From NCBI RefSeq assembly GCF_012524165.2, contig NZ_JABACJ020000002.1, positions 186,001 to 250,000 on the forward strand: a DNA stretch of 64,000 nucleotides. The letters run 5' to 3'. The notes under the pieces are model-generated. The model made no database searches, was not told where the DNA came from, and saw nothing but the letters and a program-made list of their open reading frames with translations. This document shows, in pieces, positions 25,600 through 33,816 of the stretch (the first letter of the stretch is position 1; the number at the start of each line of letters is the position of its first letter). A program made the translations under genes and the position numbers. This DNA comes from Faecalicatena faecalis (GTDB lineage Bacteria; Bacillota; Clostridia; Lachnospirales; Lachnospiraceae).

Positions 25600-25685
25600 G
25601 TATGTCACCCCAATCGTCCACTGCTGTAATCGTATATCTGCTATGTAATTCCTTAATCGAGCTTCATTTTATGTGTATTTTTTCT

Positions 25686-25703
25686 TTTGAAACCCGTTTC
25701 AAA
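25686..25703. promoter_or_regulatory. LacI-type operator upstream of rbsR
   Basis: Perfect half-sites TTTGAAAC and GTTTCAAA around CC, 87 bp before the rbsR start. Expected target of RbsR, though CcpA-like proteins recognise related sites. Confidence 0.7.
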
Positions 25704-25916
25704 CTTGACTTTATTATATATTTTGTACATTTAATTGTCAATCGATTTTAAACGAGTAATTTCTTTTTGGAGACTTTGTATATTTTTGAATGGTATTTTA
25801 GGCTGAATCGGACCGAATATTTAGGCAAAACTGACAAGAAAAAAGAAGTATCTTCAGTGCCACCGCTTCTGAATATACCTCTCTCTTCTTGTATTTATAT
25901 CATTTCACATTGGACA
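25704..25916. other. Intergenic region without recognised gene
   Basis: AT-rich sequence between the rbs promoter and the end of an aldo/keto reductase gene. No gene or convincing hairpin is seen; it presumably holds rbs promoter elements. Confidence 0.4.
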
Positions 25917-26885
25917 TTATCTCAAATCCAGATATGCGATTTCCTCTTCGCTTAATTCAATCTGCAGGGCATCAATATTTTCCTGCATCCGTTCTGCCTT
26001 GGAAGTACTCACCACTGCAAATGTATTCAGCTTCTGCTGGTAGATCCATGCCATAGCAATCTGTGGTACACTGGCACCTTTTGCCTTTGCCAGCTCTTCA
26101 CAGCGTCTAAGACGTTCAAAATTTTCTGGATAAGCATACCCCTTCATCGCGGGTTCATCCAAAACATTCCCCGCATGTTCAATATTACTGCTCTTTACCT
26201 GTCCAGAAAACAGTCCATGGGCCAAACTGGAATAAGCAATTACAGGCATCTGGTTCTCCTGATACCACTTTCTCGCCCTTTCATTGGCTGGTCCCGATAT
26301 CGTCACGCATCCACCGCCCCAGGGATCCAGCACCTGATCGGCCAGTCCAAAATGCGGACTGGATACGGTAAATGGAATCAGATTGTGCTTATAGGCATAC
26401 TCATTTGCCTGCTCAATGCGCTCATGGGTCCAGTTAGAACCACCAAAAGCGCCAATTTTTCCCTCTGCATGCATGGCATTAAATATCTCTACGGCCACTC
26501 CTGCCTCTATTTCCGGGTCGTCCCGGTGCAGTAGATAAATGTCAATATAGTCTGTGTGAAGCTCTTCTGTGGATTTCTTAAAGTCCTTACGCATCTCTTT
26601 TTCATTGACTCTCTTCTCTCCTGATGGTGAGGGGTGCCCGCATTTAGAAAGCAGCACCACATCCTGACGATTGCCGCGTGCCTCAAGCCATCTGCCCACG
26701 GACGTCTCCGCAAGCTGATAGACTCTGGCTAAATCAAAAGTATTCACCCCCATCGCATAGACCGCGTCCAGAAGGTCAAGCTTCCCCTCCCCGGTCATGA
26801 ACGGCGGAATTGCCGTCCCGTAAATGATTCTGGATACCTTCTTTTTTACATATGGAATTTCAACATATTCTAATTTAGTGTTCAT
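25917..26885 (-). CDS. Aldo/keto reductase
   Basis: A 322-residue NADPH-dependent AKR barrel. Catalytic tetrad residues are in NTFDLARVYQLAETSVGRWL (Asp, Tyr), LLSKCGHPS (Lys), and YLLHRDDP (His). The NADP end reads VVSTSKAERMQENIDAL. The last hairpin GAFGGSNWTHERI is typical. AGGGGGA is 6 nt before the ATG. It appears monocistronic between the rbs operon and small regulatory genes. Substrate unknown; such proteins act on sugars, aldehydes or steroids. Confidence 0.9.
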   Translation of the reverse strand: MNTKLEYVEIPYVKKKVSRIIYGTAIPPFMTGEGKLDLLDAVYAMGVNTFDLARVYQLAETSVGRWLEARGNRQDVVLLSKCGHPSPSGEKRVNEKEMRKDFKKSTEELHTDYIDIYLLHRDDPEIEAGVAVEIFNAMHAEGKIGAFGGSNWTHERIEQANEYAYKHNLIPFTVSSPHFGLADQVLDPWGGGCVTISGPANERARKWYQENQMPVIAYSSLAHGLFSGQVKSSNIEHAGNVLDEPAMKGYAYPENFERLRRCEELAKAKGASVPQIAMAWIYQQKLNTFAVVSTSKAERMQENIDALQIELSEEEIAYLDLR

Positions 26886-27036
26886 ACTGTTCCCCCTTAT
26901 TCTTTTTGGATATATGAATTATTTCACATACATCCCATACAATGAATACACCTGTAAAACATCTCTGCTTTTATTATACTCATATATCTAGTTTCTCTCA
27001 ATCATAAATATGGGGTAACAAAATTTCGATATTCTA

Positions 27037-27402
27037 TCACTCAACATCTCGCTTTTCACGATTCCTCAAGCTGCGAGCTGACTCCTGCTCTATAGTCATA
27101 TTCTTAAACATATCTAGTATAAGCAGAATTCCTGCCTGCAGACCAATTTCTATATGGACACTTGCACTCACGCTTTCTATCTCACCAGCTAAATCTAACA
27201 AATTATGCTGTACTTTTTCATCACACTGCTTAATAAGCCTTTCATATTTGTGATAGGTATCATCCATTCTTTCTTTATAGTTCCTTTCATCTTTATCTAA
27301 CAAACTTCCATATAAAAGATAATCAGCTACTCCTTTAACTGTTGCCCGTTTAAAAATATCTTCTGTAGTATCCATAGTCTTTCTCTTCTTAACTTTCTTC
27401 AT
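27037..27402 (-). CDS. DUF6809-like small protein
   Basis: A 121-residue charged helical protein, start possibly at codon 10 (MDTTEDIFKRA). The sequence ends with the helix ASVHIEIGLQAGILLILDMF, resembling the DUF6809 group common in Clostridial chromosomes and mobile elements. It is divergent from two Cro-like regulators across an operator-like region. Function unknown. Confidence 0.55.
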   Translation of the reverse strand: MKKVKKRKTMDTTEDIFKRATVKGVADYLLYGSLLDKDERNYKERMDDTYHKYERLIKQCDEKVQHNLLDLAGEIESVSASVHIEIGLQAGILLILDMFKNMTIEQESARSLRNREKRDVE

Positions 27403-27404
27403 GA

Positions 27405-27461
27405 ATTTTCGTACACATGATTATACTCGGATTTTCGTACATTTTCAATATTCGAGTATAA
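27405..27461. promoter_or_regulatory. Operator-like region between divergent small genes
   Basis: An 11-bp direct repeat ATTTTCGTACA occurs at 27405-27415 and 27431-27441. An inverted repeat TTATACTCG/CGAGTATAA occupies 27421-27429 and 27453-27461. This is a likely binding site of the XRE regulators downstream. Confidence 0.55.
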
Positions 27462-27510
27462 CTTTACAATAAATAGAAGATATTAGAGATGAGTGAGGAG
27501 GAGTTTTTGG

Positions 27511-27708
27511 ATGATTAACTATAAACCATTATTTGAGACAATGTCCAAAAAAGGAATCTCTTCCTATGCTCTTTTTAAAATGGGATTTTCGAAGGCCACA
27601 TATCATTCTATCCTAAAGGGTAACAGCATCAGTACCAATACAATCGATCAATTATGTAGATTACTTAAGTGTTCTGTATCTGAAATTATCGAATACACAG
27701 ATGACTGA
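27511..27708 (+). CDS. XRE-family (Cro/CI-like) regulator, copy 1
   Basis: A 65-residue single-domain helix-turn-helix protein (YALFKMGFSKATYHSILKGN, NTIDQLCRLLKCSVSEIIEY). The ATG at 27511 has AGGAGGAG 7 nt upstream; a GTG six codons earlier lies inside that site. It has a close paralogue 82 bp downstream. Such short Cro-like proteins are common in phage-derived or toxin-linked loci. It may bind the repeat region upstream. Confidence 0.85.
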   Translation: MINYKPLFETMSKKGISSYALFKMGFSKATYHSILKGNSISTNTIDQLCRLLKCSVSEIIEYTDD

Positions 27709-27789
27709 ACATAAGAGTTCAATAACATATATGGTTCTGGTACATATCCATTATTTGAGTGTCCCTATTATGATTGTGAGAGGTGTACC

Positions 27790-28017
27790 ATGATCAGTTA
27801 CGAACCATTATTTCATACGATGAAAAATAAGAAAATCAGCTCCTATGAACTTTCAAAAAGAGGATTTCCCCGTTCCACCTACTATGCAATGAAGCGCGGT
27901 AATAGTGTTACTGTTAACACAATCAATCAGCTCTGTGCGATTCTCCATTGTAGTGTATCAGATGTTATGGAGTATATTGAAGATGACTCTGCACAAAGAA
28001 AGGAAGATAAAACCTAA
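27790..28017 (+). CDS. XRE-family (Cro/CI-like) regulator, copy 2
   Basis: A 75-residue paralogue of the preceding gene: YEPLFHTMKNKKISSYELSK, RGNSVTVNTINQLCAIL and CSVSDVMEYIED align throughout, with an added charged tail. GAGAGGTG precedes the ATG. Tandem duplication with divergence suggests a two-repressor switch or subfunctionalised copies. Its end overlaps a terminator hairpin. Confidence 0.85.
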   Translation: MISYEPLFHTMKNKKISSYELSKRGFPRSTYYAMKRGNSVTVNTINQLCAILHCSVSDVMEYIEDDSAQRKEDKT

Positions 28018-28040
28018 AGAAACAGGTTTATCTTCCTTTT
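28002..28040 (+). terminator. Terminator after XRE copy 2
   Basis: GGAAGATAAAACCT pairs with AGGTTTATCTTCC with one bulge and is followed by TTTT. The stem starts within the last codons of the gene. Confidence 0.8.
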
Positions 28041-28049
28041 ATGATTCCC

Positions 28050-29169
28050 TCAAATGTTACTGACCCACTCTACGATTTCATTTCTCACCTGCTCTAATAC
28101 GTCCTCACTAAATCTCTGATCTGTTTTACTCCCAATCAAAGTACAATTCAACGTGCAATTTTCCTCATATGTACTGACAGAAATCTGAAAATCCGGTGGC
28201 AGCCGATAGGAACCCGTCAAAAAACAGTTTCTAACCTCACATCCCTGAAAAAATAATTTCTTTTCATCAATTACTCCAAAGTTAGTATAGGAAACAGATG
28301 GAAGCGGATATACAGCCCTAATCACTTTTTTCAGCTTCCTTACGGGAATCAATTTTTCCGCGCAATGTAACAGTTTGATTCCAGAAAGGCACATATTACG
28401 GGATTTCTGCATTTCCATCTCCAGATGGACCATGGCCAGTGTGTCTACAAATCTCTGCCCAGGAGTATATTCTATTGTCACCCTTCTGTATATGCCTGTC
28501 ATATTTGCCACTGTAAACTCATCTCTAACCGATAGCACACTGCGTAAGTCTGCCGGACTGGGAAGCACTACTTTATCCAGATTTTTTACCCTTGAAATCA
28601 CGCTGGCATAGGCAGTCAGAAAAACATCATTTAACGTTGCCCCGCATTGCCGTGCCTTTTTCTTGATTTCACATAGGTATTCAGCCTGAATCACTTTACT
28701 TATACAATACATTTGATTGCCTCTGTTCTTTTCTATGATACAGCCTGATCAACAGGTACAGATATTGAAGAAAACCTTTTCCATCTGATAGGATATGGCT
28801 CATTGCGAACACAATTTTGCTCCCCTGTTCTTTTTCCTGAATAAATATTCTGAATTGGGGACCGCTGCTCAAATCCCATATTTCCTGACATGGGCTTCTC
28901 TGTTTTTTAGACTTCCTGCCCCCATTCTCAACCATTACAACACCATCCATCGTCAGCCCTTTATCAACAAATTCGCAATACCTAAAGTCAAACGTATATA
29001 TGATTTCCGGTACAAATTTGCAGGACTGGCGAACTGCCTTTTTTAACCGCTCCGGCTCTATTTTACCAACTATCTCCATCCGGCAGTACAAAAAAGATGA
29101 GACTCTTTTACTATGTGCTGCCTCCACGATATCCAATCCCTCGCCTCTTGTTCTACACGTTTTCTTCAT
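28050..29169 (-). pseudogene. Condensation-domain-like acyltransferase, split and internally deleted
   Basis: Two overlapping frames carry the halves of one protein. The upstream half (28696-29169, 157 residues) has the N-terminal lobe and the active-site motif SHILSDGKGF (HxxxDG). The downstream half (28050-28712, 220 residues) has the C-terminal lobe (GATLNDVFLTAYA, SVSYTNFGVIDE). Homologues of the condensation/alcohol-acetyltransferase type are one chain of about 420-450 residues, so about 60 residues around the junction at 28700 are missing and the frame is shifted. There are no peptide-synthetase or other natural-product genes nearby. It is most likely a dead gene. Confidence 0.7.
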
Positions 29170-29251
29170 CGTATCACCTTAATTCTCCCATTCTTTGTTT
29201 CCAGTTCGATTCTGACAGATGGCTTCTTCCCGACTACACCATAAAAAAGTC

Positions 29252-29311
29252 AATAAAAATCCCGGGACTGATATGGATCAGCCCGCATTGCTCATCCTTT
29301 CATTCCCGGGA
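29252..29311 (-). terminator. Terminator after the small membrane protein gene
   Basis: TCCCGGGA at 29304-29311 pairs with the copy at 29260-29267. On the minus strand the stem is followed by TTTTTATTG. Confidence 0.7.
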
Positions 29312-29330
29312 CATATCCATCCACGCAGCT

Positions 29331-29681
29331 TCACTTATCCTTATCATCCGCTCTGCGCAGAAATTCCACGAAGGCAAACAGAATCGAGATCACGGTGAGT
29401 ACAGATACGATCAGTTCCGCCATATTGTCAGCATATTCAGCCTGTCCAGGATCTGCAACAGCCAGAATGAGAAAATAACTGCACCATAATAATCCCATGG
29501 CCAGCAGAAAGAAGGTAATGTATTTGAGTATGCCTGCTGCCTTTGCTGTCAATTTCTTCGTATAGCGGATTTCTTCCTCCGTATAGGATTTCCTCCGTAT
29601 CACACTTTTAAATCCTCCCAGCAGAAAGCCGACAATAACTCCAAAAGAAAGTGCCCTGCAAATCTCGAAAAACAGTCTCAT
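29331..29681 (-). CDS. Small membrane protein of unknown function
   Basis: A 116-residue protein with an N-terminal helix (FGVIVGFLLGGF), a charged loop and two further hydrophobic helices (YITFFLLAMGLLWCSYFLIL, ELIVSVLTVISILFAFVEFL). The ATG at 29681 starts two bases after the stop of the DUF4177 gene, so they are coupled; the longer frame to 29726 only overlaps that gene. No family is recognised with certainty. Confidence 0.7.
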   Translation of the reverse strand: MRLFFEICRALSFGVIVGFLLGGFKSVIRRKSYTEEEIRYTKKLTAKAAGILKYITFFLLAMGLLWCSYFLILAVADPGQAEYADNMAELIVSVLTVISILFAFVEFLRRADDKDK

Positions 29682-29683
29682 AA

Positions 29684-29875
29684 TCACTCGTCCTTCTCGA
29701 AAATCAGGTCCATCTTCCTGATGCACCCATTGACACTGCTCTCCGTCGGGACCATCCCCACATACCGGTAACCTTCCCCTGCATATTTGTCAATAATCTC
29801 ACGGTGCTCTGATACGGTAGCCATTACCATATCCTTCATCTGGTAAGTAACACTTACATATTCGTATCTCTTCAT
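29684..29875 (-). CDS. DUF4177-family small protein
   Basis: A 63-residue protein, MKRYEYVSVTYQM, with the invariant middle EHREIIDKYAGEGYRYVGMVP, matching DUF4177 proteins, which have no assigned role. It is followed at once by the small membrane protein, with which it is likely co-transcribed. Confidence 0.8.
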   Translation of the reverse strand: MKRYEYVSVTYQMKDMVMATVSEHREIIDKYAGEGYRYVGMVPTESSVNGCIRKMDLIFEKDE

Positions 29876-29985
29876 CTTACTGCTCTCCCTTCTGGCTTCA
29901 TTATAGTGAAATTATACTCCCCTTTTCCACCTTCCACAAGTAGAACAGCAAATAACAGACCATTTCCAGTCACATTCCAAAAGAC

Positions 29986-30168
29986 CTAACTTTCTCGTTT
30001 CCATCCGCTCACTAACAGTTCTGTCTTCTGTGTATTCATCTGCCTGTCTATCGCTGCCAACAGCTCAATCTCACTATGAAATACGATGCTCCCCTGCTTT
30101 GTTGTCAGAACGCCCTGCCATGTGCTGTTCTTACAGGATGTAATATTGATTTTAAAAGTCTCTTCCAT
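29986..30168 (-). CDS. Small conserved protein downstream of atypical receiver gene
   Basis: A 60-residue protein (MEETFKINITSCKNSTWQGV, FHSEIELLAAIDRQM). GAGGAGG lies 6 nt before ATG 30168, which falls inside the last codons of the upstream receiver-like gene (17-bp overlap), so expression is coupled. Proteins of this size and pattern are common in Clostridia next to regulators, without known function. The much longer frame in the same phase up to 30408 is the shadow of the receiver gene. Confidence 0.7.
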   Translation of the reverse strand: MEETFKINITSCKNSTWQGVLTTKQGSIVFHSEIELLAAIDRQMNTQKTELLVSGWKRES

Positions 30169-30574
30169 GGACTTCCTCCTCTCTATACGCTCCAAACCGC
30201 GAATTCTCGACCTCAAGCCGTACTTCCATACATCGGGCAAGTGCCCGCTCCACCTTTGGGCGGGTGATCGGTTTTTTACTGAAATAAGCGACACACAGGC
30301 GGTACGCCTGCACCCCGAAATCCAAATCTGAGAACCAGACGATCTTCCCGGAAAGAAGCCTTGCACTGGTAATGATATCCAACCCTTCCACGCCGTTCTG
30401 GGCAACAATCACCATATCTGGTTCTGCCTTCTTTATTTTCTGGGCGAGCTCCGTCCAGTCAGCGCAGCCCTGTATCTGCACAGACACTCCTGCATCTTTG
30501 CAGCAATTCTGTACATATGCCGTCAGCTTTTCCTGTTCTGCTTTATTGTGATCACATACAATTACGTTCCACAT
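30152..30574 (-). CDS. Atypical receiver-domain protein lacking the phosphoacceptor
   Basis: A 140-residue protein with a response-regulator fold pattern: VIVCDHNKAEQEKL at the first strand, PDMVIVAQNGVEGLD at strand 3, and YFSKKPITRPKVERAL with the conserved Lys at strand 5. The canonical aspartate at strand 3 is replaced (Ala58), so it probably cannot be phosphorylated normally. No output domain is present. It is divergent from the LytTR regulator, and possible LytTR sites lie between them. It may be an adaptor or modulator. Confidence 0.6.
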   Translation of the reverse strand: MWNVIVCDHNKAEQEKLTAYVQNCCKDAGVSVQIQGCADWTELAQKIKKAEPDMVIVAQNGVEGLDIITSARLLSGKIVWFSDLDFGVQAYRLCVAYFSKKPITRPKVERALARCMEVRLEVENSRFGAYREEEVHGRDF

Positions 30575-30629
30575 ATACTGCCTCCTTTATACTTTAAATC
30601 TAATGATTTGAAAAACCAATTTCAATAAG

Positions 30630-30662
30630 TTGGCGTCGAACTGCAGGTTTTGGCGACAAATT
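30630..30662. promoter_or_regulatory. Direct-repeat site, candidate LytTR binding
   Basis: TTGGCGTCGAACT (30630) and TTGGCGACAAATT (30650) repeat at a 20-bp period, directly before a -35 box. LytTR proteins bind paired direct repeats about two helical turns apart. Confidence 0.5.
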
Positions 30663-30665
30663 ACA

Positions 30666-30694
30666 TTGTCTAAGCCTTCTTTTTCCTGTAAAAT
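30666..30694 (+). promoter_or_regulatory. Promoter of the LytTR/GHKL operon
   Basis: TTGTCT (30666-30671), 17 bp, TAAAAT (30689-30694), 49 bp before the TTG start of the regulator. The direct repeats abut its -35 side. Confidence 0.55.
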
Positions 30695-30743
30695 AAAAGT
30701 AACCAAATGGTGAAGCTCATTTAGGGAAGGAGGAACCATCCTG

Positions 30744-31469
30744 TTGAAAGCCGCTGTGATTGATGATCTTGCCGAATGCCGTGAAGAAGCAACCAATGCT
30801 CTACGACGTTATTTTCATGAGAATTATGCCGGGGAGACACCCGTGATCGAAGAATTTAAGGATGGGGAGGAATTCTTATCTGCGTTCATTCCCGGAGGCT
30901 ATGATCTAATTTTTATTGACCAGTATATGAGTGGTCTTTCCGGTATCGAGACCGCTCAAAGAATTCGGGAAGCAGACAGGCTGGCCGCGCTTATATTTAT
31001 CACCACCAGCCGGGAACACGCCGTCGAAAGTTTTCGCGTAAGAGCCTGTGGTTATCTGGTAAAGCCTTATACTTACGAGGACTTTGAACGGACCATGACA
31101 CTTTGCGGAATAGAGAAGATTCGCAATGCCAGGTTCATACAAATAGGTGACGTAAAAATCCTGCTGCGGGATATTCTTTGGTGCAGTCAGGACGACCATT
31201 ATGTGCAGATACATACACAAAGTCGAAGTATCTTACGATTTCGCATCGCCTTTAAAAGATTTACTGCGCTGCTTAGCCCCTACCCTCAGTTCCTGACTTG
31301 TTACAAAGGGTGTATCGTCAATATGGAGCGTGTAGAGCAGATCGATGGTCTTGATTTTGTCATAGATACGGGAGACAAAGTCCCCTTTTCCCAACGTGAC
31401 AAACGGAAGCTTGAAACGATGTTCCACTCCTATTTATTCCAACGCGAAAGAGAGGACGAACTATTATGA
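30744..31469 (+). CDS. LytTR-family response regulator
   Basis: A 241-residue regulator of the AgrA/LytR type. The receiver domain (1-120) has acidic pair VIDDLAE, phosphoacceptor Asp59 in LIFIDQYMSG and the switch Lys in GYLVKPY. The LytTR DNA-binding domain follows (ILWCSQDDHYVQIHT, FKRFTALLSPYPQFLTCYKG, VNMERV). The start is TTG with AGGAGG about 10 nt upstream. It overlaps the histidine kinase gene by 4 bp (ATGA). The inducing signal is unknown; no agrD-like peptide gene was found beside it. Confidence 0.9.
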   Translation: MKAAVIDDLAECREEATNALRRYFHENYAGETPVIEEFKDGEEFLSAFIPGGYDLIFIDQYMSGLSGIETAQRIREADRLAALIFITTSREHAVESFRVRACGYLVKPYTYEDFERTMTLCGIEKIRNARFIQIGDVKILLRDILWCSQDDHYVQIHTQSRSILRFRIAFKRFTALLSPYPQFLTCYKGCIVNMERVEQIDGLDFVIDTGDKVPFSQRDKRKLETMFHSYLFQREREDELL

Positions 31470-32815
31470 AAACAATCGATACCCTGATGGTCCTTATTTT
31501 TCCATTTCTGGATTCCCTGCCCTTTACCCTGCCGCGCTATTGGCTCTTTAAAGAAAAACTGCGGATTCCTTTTCGCTATATCGTTGGACTGCAGCTTTTC
31601 TTAGCGGCAGTCTACAGTGCTGCTTTTTACTATATCAACCTGGGCGGCTATGCATACGCGGCCCAATGGACGACGATCATGCGCTATTGTTTCCTGCTAA
31701 TCTATCTCGCCCTTGCCTTTTTGCTGATCCGGGACAGTATCCCAAAGCTTCTGTTCACCTGGCTTTTATTTCTTTCCTGGCAGTTCTTTGTATTGGGCAA
31801 TGCAAACTATATTGAAAGCAGATACTTTTGGGATTTCTCTGGCCTTCACCCCTATCTGATTTATAATATCGCCCGCATCGGAATATACCTGATTACTTGT
31901 CCGTTTCTGCTTCACTTTTTCTTTCATACAGTGGCGGATGCACTTAAAATCAATGACCGGGATATCTGGCGCTATTTCTGGGTCATCCCACTCTTTTCCA
32001 CATTGTTCGGCATGCTTTATTGCACTACAGAAGACGTGTACGCCTATGCCTCCTGGCAGTTTTTAGTCTCTCGGTATTTCATGCTGCTCGGTGCATGTCA
32101 TGTGTCCTATGTGGCTCTTAGGGTCCTGAAAATATCCCGACGCGAAACCCAGTTGGAAGAAGCATTAAAGTATGCAGATAAGAACCTCCTTGCCCAGAAA
32201 AAACAGTATGACAGTCTTGCCGCACATATGGACGAAATGAAAAAAGCCCGCCATGACCTGCGCCAGCATCTCACTGTTGTACAGTCTTATCTGGACCTGG
32301 ATGACAAGGAAGGACTTCGGGAATACCTGGACCTCTATAAGAATGAACTGCCCCCTGACACTCTGGAGCTATACTGCCGCAATGATGTAGTAAATGCGGT
32401 AATCTGCTATTATGCAGCACAGGCACGGGACCATAAGATCCGTTTTGAGGCAAAGGTCGATTATCCCGACAACTGTCCCATCTCTGCCACTGATATTACA
32501 GTGCTGTTAGGTAATCTACTGGAAAATGCAGTTGAAGCCTGCCATCGTGAAGCCGGGGGCCAAAAATATATCAAGCTGAAGATCAAACAGAGAGGAAACA
32601 CTTCCCTTCTGATCCTGGCAGATAATCCATGCACCACACCTGTCAGGTTCAGTGGAGACATCCCTTTCTCCTCTAAGCAGGAGGGTATCGGAATCGGTGC
32701 CTCCTCCATCCAGGAGATTGCTGCTAGATATGACGGCGAGGCAAAATTTGAACAGAGGAACGGAGTCTTTAACGCCTCCGTATTTCTAAAGACCACGGTG
32801 AATCCTAACATCTGA
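31466..32815 (+). CDS. GHKL-domain sensor histidine kinase
   Basis: A 449-residue kinase. Residues 1-220 contain about six membrane helices. A coiled coil follows (about 225-260), then His263 in ARHDLRQHL and a GHKL ATPase domain with N-box GNLLENAVEACH (about 349-360) and G-box GIGIGASSIQEIA (about 411-423). This is the AgrC-like class that senses peptides or other ligands through its membrane part. It is translated with the upstream LytTR regulator. A long hairpin terminator closes the operon. Confidence 0.9.
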   Translation: MKTIDTLMVLIFPFLDSLPFTLPRYWLFKEKLRIPFRYIVGLQLFLAAVYSAAFYYINLGGYAYAAQWTTIMRYCFLLIYLALAFLLIRDSIPKLLFTWLLFLSWQFFVLGNANYIESRYFWDFSGLHPYLIYNIARIGIYLITCPFLLHFFFHTVADALKINDRDIWRYFWVIPLFSTLFGMLYCTTEDVYAYASWQFLVSRYFMLLGACHVSYVALRVLKISRRETQLEEALKYADKNLLAQKKQYDSLAAHMDEMKKARHDLRQHLTVVQSYLDLDDKEGLREYLDLYKNELPPDTLELYCRNDVVNAVICYYAAQARDHKIRFEAKVDYPDNCPISATDITVLLGNLLENAVEACHREAGGQKYIKLKIKQRGNTSLLILADNPCTTPVRFSGDIPFSSKQEGIGIGASSIQEIAARYDGEAKFEQRNGVFNASVFLKTTVNPNI

Positions 32816-32827
32816 TTTTCCACAAAA

Positions 32828-32880
32828 AATGTCCCGAAAATAAGGATGCCAAGAAGGTATCTTCTTATTTTCGGGACATT
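32828..32880. terminator. Bidirectional terminator after histidine kinase gene
   Basis: A 17-bp perfect outer stem (32828-32844 with 32864-32880) encloses a second stem GATGCC/GGTATC. A-rich and T-rich flanks allow function on both strands between convergent genes. Confidence 0.88.
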
Positions 32881-32883
32881 TTA

Positions 32884-33816
32884 TTAAGCTGGAGAAGGAC
32901 TTTTTTCCATCTTTCTATTTTCAGACAGGAACAGACCGAGCAAGGTCAAAACGATACCTGCTGCAGTAGTCCATGTCAGCTTCTCATGCAGGATCAGTGC
33001 TGAGGTGATTGCAGTGATGACCGGAACCATATAGATATATACGCTGGTCTTGACTGAACCTAGGATCTTTACTGCAAAGTTCCATGTCACAAAACAAAGA
33101 GCTGACGCACCAAAGCCTAAGAATAACAGGTTCAGGATGTTCTTCATACTCGCGAACTGTGCCAGTTCAATTTTGAAATCCATCAACACCAGGGATGGAA
33201 TCATGAAGATCAGGCCGTAGAAAAAGGTCCGTCTTGTGGTCTGTATCGTATTGTAGCCCAGTCCGCTAATCTTCTTTGTAATGGTAGAATAAGCCGCCCA
33301 GATCATTGCCGCTATCACTGCCAAAACGTCCCCTAACGGATTCAATTGCAGTGCACTCTCACTGCCGAAGCTGATCAGGAAGATTCCTGCCAGAGCAATC
33401 AAAAATCCGATAAAAAATCTTCCCTCCGGCCGTTCTCCCTTGAGAAACAGACAAGAAAAAATCACGGTAAAAAAAGGAGCGATAGAGATAATGACCCCTA
33501 CATTGGATGCAAGTGTATAGGTGAGTGCTATATTTTCAAACAAATAATATAAAGTCACACCGCACAGCCCGGCCGCAGCAAACAGCCATTCCTGTTTTTT
33601 CTCCTTTAATTTCAAAGTACGCGGACAGACACACCAGAGTGCAAAATACCCAATCATAAAGCGGATAAAAAGAATCTCGATCGGAGTAAATGTCTTTAGA
33701 AGTACCTTCGTAGAGATGAAGGTGGTCCCCCAGATTAGTATTGTAATAAATGCTGCCACGTGTCCGCTGATTGTTTGATTCTTGTCTTTTATGCTAGTCA
33801 TTCCCATGCCTGTCAT
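32884..33816 (-). CDS. EamA-family (DMT) transporter
   Basis: A 310-residue, ten-helix drug/metabolite transporter with two EamA repeats (GTTFISTKVLLKTFTPIEIL in the first, SGLGYNTIQTTRRTFFYGLI in the second). GGAG is 7 nt before the ATG. Its start overlaps the end of the upstream AraC gene by 23 bp, so both are probably co-expressed and the regulator may control the exporter. Substrate unknown; amino acid or metabolite efflux is usual for the family. Confidence 0.9.
   Translation of the reverse strand: MTGMGMTSIKDKNQTISGHVAAFITILIWGTTFISTKVLLKTFTPIEILFIRFMIGYFALWCVCPRTLKLKEKKQEWLFAAAGLCGVTLYYLFENIALTYTLASNVGVIISIAPFFTVIFSCLFLKGERPEGRFFIGFLIALAGIFLISFGSESALQLNPLGDVLAVIAAMIWAAYSTITKKISGLGYNTIQTTRRTFFYGLIFMIPSLVLMDFKIELAQFASMKNILNLLFLGFGASALCFVTWNFAVKILGSVKTSVYIYMVPVITAITSALILHEKLTWTTAAGIVLTLLGLFLSENRKMEKSPSPA

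Noticed and set aside
29986-30408. 140-codon minus-strand frame
   Set aside because: Only its last 60 codons have a ribosome binding site and protein-like composition; the first part is the shifted shadow of the receiver-like gene.
31466-32815. Complete agr-type quorum-sensing locus
   Set aside because: The kinase and regulator are AgrC/AgrA-like, but no agrB peptidase or agrD peptide gene was found next to them.
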